A DNA stretch of 64,000 nt. Origin: Chloranthus sessilifolius. Its lineage: Eukaryota > Streptophyta > Magnoliopsida > Chloranthales > Chloranthaceae. The notes below the pieces were generated by a model. The model saw only the letters and a program-made list of their open reading frames with translations. It was not told the origin of the DNA and searched no databases. The translations under genes were made by a program, and so were the position numbers. The first letter of the stretch is position 1; each line of letters starts with the position of its first letter. The stretch covers positions 69,566,646 to 69,630,645 of the forward strand of contig CM037585.1 of the NCBI GenBank assembly GCA_021018995.1. Reading direction: 5' to 3'. This document shows, in pieces, positions 47,226-59,974 of this stretch.

Positions 47226-48560
47226 ACCCGGGAACTTAATGGTATAAACCTAGGGTCTTGCCCAAGGCTATGTAAGAGACCAAAGGCTGACCTAATCATG
47301 TCTTGGGTTTCCCCCGTGGTTTGTACCCGTGACCTTCTTTCAACTGAAAGGGTCAAGCCCTAACCCCGAGCGTCAGAAATTCACTACGATTGATGAAGGT
47401 CTACCCTAAGGCAACCCGATTAATCCTAATTCTAGGCTTAGATTAGGGAGGTCTAGACTCCACCATATTGCCCATAGTCTTACCCATGAGTGCTTGACTT
47501 AGGACTGTGCCATTTGAGCTTGACTCATGAGTTGAACCCTATGGTTTATATTAAAACATGGTTTAAATAACCTAGACCTAGTAGTATGAACCATATGAAC
47601 TCGACCATATTGACCCTTAACTGATACATGATTCGAACCATATGGACCTTAACTGACCCATGGTCCGAACTGTATGGACCCTAATTGACCTATGATCTGA
47701 ACCATATGGACCCTAACCGACCCATGGTCTGAACCATATGGACCCTAATTGACCTATAGTTCAAACCATATGGACCCTAACTGGCCCATTGTCTAAACCA
47801 TATGGACCCTACATGGTCTAAACCATATTGATCCTAACCAACCCATGGTCTAAACCATTCGAGCTCTAACTTATGTATTAAACCATTTGAACCCTATTTA
47901 CCATGATCTAACCCTAGGAACCATACCAATGGTCTACACCATTGTAGCTCTGACTCATGGTCTAAACTATATGAATCCTAACTGGCCCATGGAACCTAAT
48001 TGATCCATGGACCCTAATTTACCCATGATCCAAACCATAGGGACCTTAACTGACACATGGTCTAAACCATATTGACCCTAACCAACGCATGGTCTAAAAC
48101 TATTTCTCTTATTGTGAACCATTCGATTCCTAATTGACCCATGGTCTGCCCTTATGAACCATACTGCACCAACTCAACCCTGAGCCAAGGCTAACCCTAG
48201 TCTGAACTATTTAGACCTTAAAGGGATATAATTATCATGGCTAAGGCCAAAACCTAATTGGTGACATACATTATGGTTAAGGTCATATCCTAAGGGATAT
48301 GCGTATTTGACTAAGGTCAATCCCTAAGAGCCATAATTATTTAGCTATGGTTGAACTCTCACCCAAACGAGAACTAAACATATATGACTAAGATCAGATC
48401 ATAAGGGATCACAATTACCTAACCCTAAGGGGTCACACATATCTGAGCCAAGGCTAACCCTAGTCACATATGGGGATCACTTCAAACTTGACTAAGGCCA
48501 ACCTCAACCTAGAGAAAGTCACATCACAATCAGTAGAGACTCAAGCTGGATACATATACT
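47226..48560 (+). repeat. Degenerate tandem arrays right of the hAT element
   Basis: From about 47590 to 48130 roughly sixteen copies of a 32-bp unit (GGACCCTAACTGACCCATGG followed by TCTGAACCATAT) occur with much decay. From about 48200 to 48480 a second, longer unit follows (CTAAGGTCAATCCCTAAGGG plus ATATAATTAT). No coding. It is the continuation of the relic at 39701-40173, so it predates the hAT insertion. Confidence 0.7.
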
Positions 48561-48991
48561 CCGCGTGAAAACTCATTTGAAGACGAAAACTGTTACTTTA
48601 TTTCATTATATTTTTATAGATATGTAATTGTATATTTTATAAACTTGAATAAGAATTATTCATTTAAATCTCAGTTGGTAATTAACATACTTAATGGGGC
48701 ATCAAGAGCGATACCCGAAAGTGTCTAGTCCACCAAATTAACAAAACCCTCTCCAAGGAGGAAAATTTTGATACAAGTTATTTGTGAATGAAATTTACTA
48801 TTTCCATTCAAATTTATTTCACAAAGGCATCTTGCTTTTTAGAGAATAGAGGGAAGAACCGCAGGAAATCATGTAGCAATAACTTTAAACACATTTCTAT
48901 AGAAGAAATCGCACAAACCACTAAAATGAAATTAGAAAAGTTTAGAGGTACCTTTTCTTAGGAATAAGAGCAGTGAAAGTGGGGTTGACAA
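48561..48991. other. Gene-free AT-rich segment
   Basis: No gene recognised. The last 40 bases, and 51177-51250 beyond LTR J, can be read on the minus strand as a short piece resembling a LINE reverse transcriptase (see findings). Confidence 0.35.
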
Positions 48992-51176
48992 TGTGACAGC
49001 TCAGGTTTCGGCACCCTGAAGCCCGCAACGTCAGTGGGCTGGCGCTAAGGCCGAGCCCCCGAGCGAAGCACGTAACGTACAGTTTCACAGTGGAAAACAA
49101 AGCAGAACCATGCCCAATGAATCATCATAGCAAAAAAAGAGAACTAGTACTATTCTTCAAAAGATCAAAATGACGATTGTAATTCCATATGATTCCTTAT
49201 GAAAAAAGAACCGACAAGAACCACCGGTAAGGGTCGTACCTTACCGAAACATGATTCACAAAAAAAAATACAATCATTTACAAAATTTACATCCTTTACA
49301 ACCAAAGTTAAACCAACACATCCTGAATCCTAGGGCCGGACCTACTCTAGCCTAGTACAAAGAAAGCAGCTCTCAGGGTGAATCTCCTCCAAGTCCTCCC
49401 CCGAAGCTAGCTCAGAATCTTCCCTCTCGGAAATCCTGGTATTAATGTCTTCACCTGAACCTGTGACATATTGTCGAGGAATGAGCTTCATCCAAACACA
49501 GTAAGGAAAAACTTATAGCATGCTTATTATAACGACAAACATAGATCTTATGGCATAATGAAACAAAATAATTGGGACATATGCATAGTGTATGGTCATG
49601 GCATGAAACATAGGTACAAAGCTTGTTCGAAATTCAAAAGAGATAGGTCCACATCTTCTTCCAACACAAGAAAAGAAAAACTTAAAGTGGTATGCTTAAA
49701 TTAATAGAATGAGGAGCTATAGCCTTAAGCTCCTGATGGAATACCCACCATTGTCGCTCATATGAATCATTTTCACATATATCCAAGGTCCCATAAAGTT
49801 AGACGCTTGGTCGAAAATGCACGGATGCACATGTCCTTCCAAATTGAATTCGTAACCATACATATAATCGAATCAAAGAAAACGTCATGTCATAACACAC
49901 ATGTTAACATAACAATACACATGGTGTCAAGGTTTCCTTACCTCAAGATCTTAACCCGCACTAGCTCACACCGCCATTTGGGTTAGCCTCTTCATCATAC
50001 AATACTAAGTCACCTAAGATATAAAATCTAATGTTCACTCATTAGAACAATGCTAAACATGTTAGGATAACTCCCCTCAAAATCTCACAGTCAAAACTTA
50101 CCAAAATTCTGAATCTGAGAATTTTGATCAATCGAATCCCAATTTTGATCGATCAAAATCACGTTTTAATCGATCAAACTAAATTCGATCGGTCGAGCTC
50201 TCTTAGAAGTCAAAAATCAAACATAGTTCGATCGAACGAATCTCCTTTCGATCGATCAAAAACTTATAATTCGATCGATCGAAAATATTTCGATCGGTCG
50301 AATCTTCTAAAAGCAATTTAGCTATCACACAGATCGATCGAATGAATCTTACTTCGATCGGTCGAAAATCAAATTCGATCGATCGAATATATTTTTGATC
50401 GATCGAGTTCTCACAGAGGGTTTTTCCATGCTCCTGTTTATATACATTTTGATCGATCGAGTGTGAGATTTGATCAATCGAATATGCTTTGTTCGATCGA
50501 ATTTAACTTCGATCGAACGAATTTTACTCAACTTCGATTTTCATATATTTAAGTCCATTTCGATCGATCGAATTCAATTTTGATCAATCGAAATGAGCGG
50601 ACTCCAGCAGTTCTAGGGTTTTCACCCTCGTTCTCATCTCCTCTTCAAATCAAACCCGATTCTTGCGTGTTCTTGATCTTAAATTACATAAAAACAACCA
50701 CTAAACACACATTCAAGTTTAAGCCTTAGTTTATGTACCTTGATTTCCTCTGGATCTCCAATTCCTAGCGTCTAACCTTGCCTAGGGTTTCATCGAAAGA
50801 TCAACGGCTCGTTCGTTGCTTCAAATCTGTAAAACAATCTTCGAAAACGGATCAAACTCACATCCCTAAGCAATCAATGCCCTAGTTGCCCCTCTCTCTC
50901 TCTTCTTAACTCCCAGTGATCTGCAATAACTAGGGTATTGAATGGTTATAATTCCTTTTATAACCTAAGTCTTAGGCTTTGATACAAAGCGGTCACGCCT
51001 AGGTTGGGTGTACGAACATGCACTAACCCTCAACCTAGCCTACATACGTCAAATCCCATCCGTTGGATTTGATCTATAGACATTGCATAGACTATCGATA
51101 CTGTCTCTGACGTGTAGACCATCGGCACACATACCGAGGCAATTAGTTCTAGGTCTAAAATATTTGGGACGTTACA
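48992..51176 (+). mobile_element. Solo LTR J (Tekay-like), 2185 bp
   Basis: It starts TGTGACAGCTCAGG and ends GGGACGTTACA, flanked by GACAA (48987-48991, 51177-51181). It shares the start and end with LTR I and carries the same TCGATCGATCGA motif array, but lacks the 60-bp tandem array, which accounts for part of the length difference. No interior. Confidence 0.88.
50125..50600. promoter_or_regulatory. Motif array of LTR J (TCGATCGATCGA type)
   Basis: About twenty copies of TTCGATCGATCGAA or near forms (TTCGATCGGTCGA, TTTGATCAATCGA), spaced 15-30 bases, at 52-74% of the LTR length. Confidence 0.75.
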
Positions 51177-52570
51177 GACAACTTTAGGAATAGAACTCTC
51201 CTCGATTCTGAATGGCCGCAATGACGCCATCCTTAATAATAATAATATAACTAAATACTTAATCAATGCGAATAATGAAGCTCCCAATATTATAATATAA
51301 TTAAAATATTTTTAGAAAAGGAAAGTTAATGTCACATCCTTCATTGTTTTTTTTTTTTATAGTAATCCTTCATTGTTACATCAGGGTTGTCAACAAGAAA
51401 TGTTGACATAGAATATCCTTTTAAATTTATAAAAGAAAACATGGAAGGAGGTGAAATATCATTATTTTTACCAAACTCATTTAATATAACAATGAAAAGC
51501 ATGGGCTTTCGATAAGCCATCATTTCACAAGATAATTATTAAGGACACATATAGCAGACATAAGTAAGTTGATGAGGGCCAGATAACACAGTCCGTAAAA
51601 GAAGTTTCCTCCTATTTCCCTATTCTTTTGGTCTCTTCCATGCATATCGCATACATTTCTATGATATTGATAATTTTTTCCTTCAAAGTTGATTCTTCCT
51701 TTGATGATTTTCCCTTCAAAGATGATATACAACATGCATATTTACGATATCACTAATTTGCCCTATCTATGTAATTTTTTAGTAATTACAAGATTATCAA
51801 TGAGGTATTTTTACCAAAATAATCATATTCCACTTCAAGTTTAATTAACTCTTATAACTATACTAGGGTATTTAACGGTCCAATTTGTTATGGCCAAGTT
51901 TAATTTTGTACTGAAGGTTGTTACCTGAGCGTTTTGCTCTTTGAAAAGTTATAGCAACAGTATGAGAATGACCATCGATTCTTTTCCAAATGTCCTTCGT
52001 ACTTAACTCTTTGATATATTAAAGCAAGTGAAAACTTTAGTAAACTCATTTAAAGCAATAAGGCAAGTGAAAACTAAGGCAAACATAAATAGTTAGATGT
52101 AAGCAATACAGACATAGTATACTTCCTAAAAAAAATATATAGACTTTACAAATTATAAGAAACAATTATATATACAAGAAGATAAGAAAAGGTAATAGTC
52201 ATTAAAAAAAAATAGATAAAATATTTATGAGAAATGGATAAATTAATTTTTATAATATAGGTTTATTATATTTTATCGAGCAAATGTTAAACTATCTCAT
52301 TCTATGAGAATCAAGCACACACATATATATGAAAGAATTATAAAAGTTCAAAAAAACGTATATTAAAGATATATAAAAATCTCATTCTTTTTTAATATTT
52401 TATTTGTTATTCTTCCAATGATAAATTAAAGAAACATCCGTATGCAATTTTATAGTTTACATTAAAAATAAAAAACTGAAATATAAATGTGTAATAAAGC
52501 AAAGAGAGATATAAATTAAAAGAAAAATGTAGAGAGAGAATATAAAAGAATAGTAGTAAACCGTAGGATA

Positions 52571-52675
52571 GGGGTTGGGCAAGTAGCTCGATTGGACGAT
52601 GCACTATGTCACAAACTTGGAGCTGAAGGTTCTATCCCAGCTTACATAACCTACAAAAAAAAAAAAAAAAAAAAA
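52571..52675 (+). mobile_element. tRNA-derived SINE
   Basis: A box A-like TAGCTCGATTGG (52584-52595) and a box B-like GGTTCTATCCC (52628-52638), 32 bases apart as in tRNA genes, are followed by a short body and a pure A run (52655-52675). The start is placed at GGGGTTGGGC by comparison with plant SINE heads. I found no convincing flanking duplication. It would be copied by LINE machinery. Confidence 0.7.
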
Positions 52676-53229
52676 TCATGTGTTGCTCTAATGTGAAAGC
52701 ATTATGACCATGATTGTGTCAAATATCACTTTTATCTTTTAGGTTATAGTTTTATATAATAATAGTAATTTCACTTTTTTATATATGTAGATATATTAAA
52801 AGCCAATAATGAATGAAAAACCTCTCTAATTTTGGTTATAAGCATTATTAAGACTTCTCTATCCCAAACATCTCTGTAAACTTTTCCTTTATGGAAATAA
52901 CAAGAAACTTGTTTAATATCAAAAAGGAAAAACATAATACATGTATTTAACAAAAAAATTGCTTAAAATTAGGATTTGGCAAGGTAGGCCCTATCCCAAA
53001 CCTAACACATGTAGAAGGATTGTGCGGGCTAGGCTGAGCACTAGCTTGGCCCAAAATCCCTAGCCTGACCTAACTTGGTTGGATAGGGCTTCGGGCTCTT
53101 TATTTAGTTTTTTTGTTTATTTTATTAATGAGGGTACTCCCTAATTTATACTCGCAATTTTTTGTTTAATTTTTTTTCTTTAATAGTTCTAATATAAAAA
53201 AGGGAGCTAAAATTTGCACATGAGTTTTG

Positions 53230-53480
53230 TTTTGTGACCCAGGGTTAAAAAGAAAGACTATCATTTTTGGGATCTGTGCCACATGGAACCCCATCTAAGC
53301 GATCTGATTTAAAGACTATGATGGAAAGATGTTTGATACGAAAGATTGGCATGAAACGTGATCTCTATCATTTGATTGAAGGCTATTATTCAATTGAGTT
53401 GTTGACTATGACAAATCAGATGCAAAGATCATGTTTGGCATCAAAGAGCTTTACATCATATTATTAAAATCAAAAGACTT
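53230..53480. repeat. Piece of a dispersed non-autonomous repeat
   Basis: It contains GATTGGCATGAAACGTGATCT (as split words GATTGGCATG and AAACGTGATCT) and GTGCCACATGGAAC, shared with three places in the hAT element interior (about 41565, 42070, 43200). This suggests a non-autonomous DNA transposon family; ends and superfamily are unresolved. Confidence 0.5.
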
Positions 53481-55740
53481 AGATGGTGTTTCACATGTCA
53501 CAAATTCTAAAAATATTTCTAACCATGTGCAAATCTGATATGCAAGTTAAGCTCCCTATTAAAAATATATGAACTAATAGATGAGCATGAATTTTGATGT
53601 GGGAAAGACTAACAAAAAGAAACAAACTTAAAATATGATGTAAGAATAAATGTTTTATCGAGAAAGAAATAGGGTATAGATATAGTTGATTCGATGATTA
53701 TTTTGGGAAAGAAATTTATATACCAACATGGATGCGATGCAATTGTAGGTACCTGTATATAAATAGTAAATATGTACTAGAGTATAGTGAAAAATTATTT
53801 ATTTTAGAAATGATCCAGGCCAAGATTTAGGCTATCAATCTTTAGCCTGACTTGATCGTAAACAGTTTTTGGACCTTCCATATGTGGAGCCCTAGGGATC
53901 AAGCCCTCGTTTTTTGGGAGTCTGACTAGGCTACGGGCCTATGCAGCCTGTGGATACTCATGGATACTGACAATAAAATGAAAACAAAGAACTAAAATTC
54001 AACCAAATTAAGGAAAGATGCACGCGTATATTACATATAATATAATTTTTTAGTTTTGGGAATTCTTCAACCTTTCAAATCCCAATCAATTCAAGCTACA
54101 AAGAACAAGAGTATGCTTATGCATGAAAATCAAATTTGCCATATATACGACCTAATTAATGTGGGTTTACATGCTCTAGTGACTAGGGTAACTTGTTGGA
54201 CCCAAATCCTTATTCAAGCCTCGAGCTGATTTGGCCAATGGTAGATCCATGCCCAAGTTGAATCCACGATAGGCTCACGCTATGCTTCAGAGGATGTATT
54301 GGTGGACCTAATCACCACCTTCTTTAAACCTCATATGTTCCAATTTTAAATTTATAAAAGTTTAATAGCATAACAACAAAAATAAATGCTTATAGAAATG
54401 CGTAAAGGCATGCATATATGTCAATAAGCATATAGACTTGCAGACATACGCATATAAGAAAATTAGCAAGAGAAATATTTTAGAATGTAATCAATTTCAA
54501 AGTTCATAATATTATAGATGAAGAAAACAACCATAAAAAAAAAGACATTTAAGAACAATATAATAGAGATAGAAAATATAAATATTATACATGAAAATGA
54601 AATAATATAATATGTATAATCTAAGCATGAAACATAGATAAAATGAAATTGAGACTAAGTAAATCTTACAAAAAAAAATAAAAATACAAATTATATCGTA
54701 AGTATTTCAAATGAAAACATAACATATTCTTTTGATTTATGTAAAATCAAAGAAAAAGATACAAATTAATTTAAAAAAAAAAATCATCCTTTAAATGAAA
54801 TATTAATGGGATATCTCCTCAACTACATTGCTTCAACCTTCATGATCCAAATAACATTTAAAATCATAAGCTTAGCATTATTTTATTTTAATACAAAGTA
54901 TAATTAAGAGTAATTTCAAAAAACATAAAAAATAGAAATTTGAATAGAAACTGGAAATGAAAATTTTTAAAAACCTATAAATCCCTAAATTTTTGAATAA
55001 CCATACCATGGAACTCTTCTAAATCATTTTTATAAAAACTACACTAAAAATGATTAGTTTTAATCAGTTATGACCCAATCAAGTCTTATATAAAACTTAA
55101 GGTACTTAAAAATACTAACCAACTACTAATCTTTACGGTCATTACTTATAATGATCAAAGGAAAGCATAGATCCTTAGAAATATCATTCTCTTTTTAGGA
55201 GATTATATTTCAATTGATCTAATTTCACAAATTGCAAAGAGTAAAATATTAAATTGCAAAAAATAATAGTTTAAAATGATAATTTTTGAAAGTTTGAGAT
55301 TTTGACATATTTCATTTGATTTTTTTATATACCTGCTTCCTATATTTTGCATGTGCTTTTTTTTGCTGCAAGTTCTTAGGGCTTGAAGGAAGAAGAAAAG
55401 AAGAGGATGCAAAAAAGATGGGCTCATGTCTCAGTATAGTCAGTTAATATGTATTTGTTTCTATCCTTATCCTCCGTGATTCTTGGTTATAAACCTGTAA
55501 TCTTTATTACACGCGTTTATGCTTTCTATTTTTGGCCATCCTGTTCAATATTTCTTATTTGCTACCTGTTTTAGACGATGGTTACCAAATTCGATCTATA
55601 ATGCATGCACTTCTTCAAGTTCATTAAGGGACTAGAAGGATAGCAAAACTAACAGTTCTATTTTTATTAAAAAGCTTATTTTTTACTTATTTGAAAAACA
55701 AAAAGAGAGATGTAAAAAGACACTCATCGGAGAAACGAAG

Positions 55741-56199
55741 CATCTAGGAATAAGACTGGGGTGGCAAACCAATTTTGCTTTCAACTTTTATATGATAATG
55801 TGAAAGATACTCAAGACCTCAGACATGATTCTTGTTGTTACACTTTTTTTTGTAAAGCGAATCCTCTCCTATGTGACTTGGATATCTTTGATTTGATTTA
55901 TGGCAAAAGGGTTACAACTCAAAACGTTCTCGGCATTGGCTATCTCTCATCAAATCGTTTTGCCAATAGAACCCTCTTAGAGGATGCATATCTATTGCCC
56001 ATAGTAACCCTCCAAACAAAGAATATGTCATCGAAAGGGCATCAAATCATCTTTCTAAAATCTTTGATAACATGGAAACTTGAGTTCAAATGTAGAAGCC
56101 ATGACCCAAACTTCTTCGCCACATCAACTCTCACTGAGTTTTTTATACTAAATGGACTTTGAGATATCCTATCCTTCTTCATATTATGAATTTGAGGGT
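55741..56199. other. Relic repeat left of the solo A LTR
   Basis: 55840-55890 (CTCCTATGTGACTTGGATATC with a T run) is a diverged inverted relative of 39430-39500. A 133-codon open stretch (55761-56162, plus) overlaps it and is not called a gene. Confidence 0.4.
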
Positions 56200-57631
56200 T
56201 GATCAGTCACATAATTTATCATTTTATCACCCTTAACTTAGTGATGCTAGGCTATAGTTTGCTACTAACGAGTTACTGATGTGCAAATATTAAAGATAAG
56301 CAGTAAATTAGAGCCTAAGTATTAATCTTTGTCAAAATGAACTCAAAAAGTAATAAGAAAGATAATTAAGCAAAAAAGACGTTTTTTCGCCTACTGAAAG
56401 CCAAAGAATCGTAATTTACGATTCTTCAAAAGAGGCAAAAGGAGAAAAGCGATAAAACATAATTAAGAGAAATCGTCAACTATAAAGAAGCTATGAAAAA
56501 TAAAAAATCGTGAATTACGATTTTATAAAAATAGAAGCTTTTTTCTACTATTGCTGCTATTGCTAATTACGTGAGTTTAATACCGCCATATCCAAAATTA
56601 GAAGACTCCTGCAATTAGAAGTCTGATGAACCATGGATCTGAGAAGATTGATAAAGATCTAATCCGAAGGACTCTGCTGCTGCTTAATAAAGAATAATCC
56701 AGAAGCGCATCAACAAAAGAAAGTAAGGAAATATAAAATTAGAAATTAGAGTTATATTAGGAATCTTTTGTTTTTAGTAGTTTCTTTGGTTAGAACTAGA
56801 TTTTTGTAAACCGACCCCTTATGATCTATAAATAAAAGGGCTCGGCATAGGAATAAGCATCGAAGAATTTTAGTATCAATTGACGCTTGAGGTTAGATTT
56901 TCTTTCGATAAAAGTAGTGTATACTAGTTAGAGTAGATTAGATATCAGAGGTTTCTCAAGAGCAATTGATGACTGCAATTGAGTGCTGAAGATTAGTATA
57001 GATATCTGTAATTTCTCAGGAGCAATTGATGACTGTGGCTGAGGGGTGAAGGATATATTTTATTTTGCTTTCTAGTTTAAATTTTATTTGCTTGTAAACA
57101 TCGCCAAGTTTTATTTTAAATTGACGACTCCGGTTAGAATTTGCAGATTAGTGTAACAGTTTTTACTTTTCCATCTTCAGTTTTCTAGAGTTTGATTGAC
57201 GCCCAAATTTTTGATTAATTATTGATTAGATTAAATCTGTATTGATAGGATCTTAGACTTGATTGACGACCAATACTAGGAGACTAGAAATATAATATAA
57301 CAGTACTATTTATTTTCATAAATATCCAAAAGTTGAAGATTAAGATTGACGACCTTAATCTAAAGAAGGAGGATTAGGATTTATTTTTATGCACTTTAGT
57401 TTAATAACCCATTCTTTTATTTATATTTCTCCAGTAGATTAGAAAATCTTAAAGATAAATAAAAATTTTTATGATAGGGATTTAGATAAAAGGTATAAAC
57501 TAGGAATTAATAAGATAATGAACTTCTTTGTGGGAACGATCCTATGCTAGTAATATAATTTTCATTATACGCTTGCAATAGGTTAAGACTTGAATTTAAT
57601 ATAATTATAATACATAAAAAGAATCGAGTCA
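56200..57631 (+). mobile_element. Solo LTR of the A family, 1432 bp
   Basis: It starts TGATCAGTCACA and ends GAATCGAGTCA, flanked by AGGGT (56195-56199, 57632-57636). It aligns over its length with the LTRs of element A in the opposite orientation. TATA box TATAAATA at 56827-56834. The U5 part (GGGAACGATCCTATGC, TACGCTTGCAATAGG) is of the usual Athila kind. It defines the LTR ends of element A. Confidence 0.9.
56400..56560. promoter_or_regulatory. Motif array of the solo A LTR
   Basis: GAATCGTAATTTACGATTC and AAATCGTGAATTACGATTTT plus shorter GAAATCGTC forms, at bases 200-360 of the LTR, upstream of the TATA box. Confidence 0.68.
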
Positions 57632-57636
57632 AGGGT

Positions 57637-57922
57637 GAATTATAGATTATTGGAAAGCTTATCGAATTATCTTTCCAACTAGGGTGAAATCGCCCAAATT
57701 GAACGTCAGACAAAGATTATACGCCCAAGTTACTAGACGTCTACATGACTAAATTGCATGTGTCTTATATATCGAGGCTAATATGAGAGGACATATCTCT
57801 CGATGTCACGATTATTGAGGTAAGTTGTATGCCATTGGATAGATTTTTAAATACTGATCATTTTAAATCTAAACTTTGCAAGTGCACAAGTTCGAATGTA
57901 CTAGGGCAAGTACAAGGGTGTG
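57637..57922. other. Gene-free segment
   Basis: No coding. It contains a GGAAAGCTTATCG / ATTATCTTTCC hairpin (57653-57681) of a kind also seen in LTRs E and G, so it is probably older LTR sequence. Confidence 0.4.
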
Positions 57923-58533
57923 TGTAACACCCTACAAATTCCCGAACCCGAATATGCCGGGCATGTATTTGTGCTCGAGGCCAGCATCAATCTGCGCTGA
58001 GTGTGTTTAGATCAAGTCAGGTCACTAATTCAAAATAGGTACCCTTATAATAAAGGTTAAATATTTAAGTATGTAATTACCACAAAAGCACCTTGAGAGC
58101 ACCCCATTGGTAAAAAGCTTGGGTTGTAACCAAGGGGTCACGACATCAAAACATGCGAGGAACACTAGGCCTTATAATTTTGTTTTATTTTATAAGCCTG
58201 TATACCATATTAGATGTGCTGGCTACCCACCGGAACATGGCTCTCAATAAAAAGAAAACTCCCACGCATTAGTTTGCGTGCGTTTTATCAAGAGACCTTG
58301 ATTGAGAAAGAGAGAAACCAGCCAAAAGAGAAGAGAAAGCCATCTCCCTCTCCTCAATTCCTTGTAAAAATCTTACCTGTTAGATCACTTTCAAATCGTT
58401 CTCCTTCTGCAACTTGAACATCTGTTCACTCCGATCATATCAGAACTTTGATTTCCACACGTCACGATCGAAGAGGAGAGAGATTGAACCATTGAACATG
58501 AGAAACCTCAACATCGGCAATCAGAGACCATGC
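57923..58533 (+). mobile_element. Start of Tekay-like LTR K, invaded by a Tat element
   Basis: It starts TGTAACACCCTACAAATTCC after a GTGTG repeat. It runs 611 bases to the start of the Tat-type LTR at 58534; the remainder would lie right of the window. The label rests on the TGTAACACCC start, common in long chromovirus LTRs. Confidence 0.45.
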
Positions 58534-59960
58534 TGTAGACACCCCAATTTTGCCCTCTTAGAGTATACAAACCTATTCGATCAAACTTTGACCTTACCCA
58601 CGATCTCTGATAAAAGACTGACTTTCTTTGAAGACCTTAAAACCCTAAATACGGGGACCATTATTGAAACAAAAGTATATGGTTGATCCTAGGCTGTAAC
58701 AATAGATTTATAGTTCGGACCCGACTTAGCTCGAGGAAGATCCCGATTTCTGCACCCTCACAGGAGCACGCAATTCGATTGCACGCATGGACACATGTGC
58801 GCAATTGGTCCCCTTTGGACCAAATTTATCCTTCCCATGGGCTGCCTTACGATTTGATTACCCGCCATATATAGTGTGCGCAATCAGATTGCACGCCACA
58901 TCACTGGCGAGCAATTAGTCCAGCTGGGACCGAAACTCCACCTTCCGTAGACCGCCTTGAGACTTGATTACATGCTCTCACCAGTGCGGGTAATCGATTA
59001 TGCGCTCTGACACCCGTGCGTGGTTGGTCCCTAGTTGGATTGGGCCTCTAATTCCCATGACCACCCAATTCTCCTATTATGCACTTGTGAACTGACGCTT
59101 AATTGGATTGCGCGCACTGTACAGGGCACGCAATTAGTTCCAATTAGACTGGAACTAGGATACCCGGCTAAGTTAGTCAGCCGGTCACTCACTGAGTCGG
59201 TCACCGACTCAGAGTGGTTAAGCGCCCGGTACATGGCGCGTAATTCAATTAGGTGCACGAGATAGGGCTCGTAATTGGATTTGACCGACCAATTACGCAC
59301 CTCCCACAGGGCGCGTAATTACCCGTATACCTATAAATAGACCCCCTACCTCATCCAAAACACAATTCACATTCAGGCCTTGAGTCCCTCTCTTCCTAGC
59401 TTAGGATTTGGAGACCCCCTTCTACGGTGATCAGCTTCAAGTAATCTCTTTTAGTTTCTAATTTCTAGTTCTAGTTCTTAGTTCTAGCTTCTAGTTCATA
59501 GTTCTAGTTTCTAATTCTAAGTTTCTAGTTTTAGATCTTAGGTTTTGATTCGTAATTCTTAATTTCTAAGTCTAGTTTCTAGTTTTAATTTCCAATTTCT
59601 AGTTCTCAGTTTCTGGTTCTAGTTCTTAGTCACTAGAACCAGTTCTTAGCCTTTAGTTATTAATTTCTAGATTTTTAATCCTAAGTTCTAAATCTCAATT
59701 ATTTTTTTAAAATTTTTAGTTCTTTATACCTAATTCTAGTTCCTAAATTTTCAAAATTCTTAGTTCTAACTTTAAATCCTAATCTTTAAAATTCCTAAAT
59801 TTCGATCTTCAAAATCTTAACTTTTCAATTCAAATTTAGTTTTCCAATCTCTAATATTTATAAAACAATCCTTAGCCACCTGATTTGCTCAAGCGAGCTT
59901 ATGGAGGGCACTCAGGAACGGGGCTGATCCTCCTTAGCGTAATGGGTCACAACTCTTTTT
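58534..59960 (+). repeat. 5' LTR of the plus-strand Tat element (right end uncertain)
   Basis: U3 from 58534 to the TATA box at 59332-59339 (CCTATAAATAGACCCC), then R-U5 with a low-complexity stretch of TTCTAGTT words (59447-59840). The LTR end could not be placed; a primer site is not recognisable. Confidence 0.55.
58760..59320. promoter_or_regulatory. Motif array of the Tat LTR (GCGCAATTGGATTGCGC type)
   Basis: About twelve copies: GCACGCAATTCGATTGCACGC, TGTGCGCAATTGGTCCC, GTGCGCAATCAGATTGCACGC (each written in parts: a half GCGCAATT and its inverse ATTGCACGC), GGCGCGTAATTCAATT and others. The last copy ends just before the TATA box. Confidence 0.7.
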
Positions 59961-59974
59961 TTATATTATTTTTA

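Larger units (their letters stand above)
51182..55740. other. AT-rich region without genes
   Basis: No coding region survives inspection; open stretches are short and AT-driven. It contains a SINE (52571-52675), a dispersed-repeat piece (53230-53480), and segments with repeated GGGCTAGGCT- and CCTAGCCTGA-like words at 52985-53090 and 53815-53950, which suggest a decayed DNA transposon whose ends I could not pair. Confidence 0.45.

Noticed and set aside
52985-53990. A hAT element bounded by GGGCTAGGCT-like words
   Set aside because: The two outer parts resemble each other only in composition; no inverted ends or duplication could be paired.
55761-56162. 133-codon open stretch
   Set aside because: It overlaps a repeat that occurs inverted near 39.4 kb, has no recognisable domain and no gene context.
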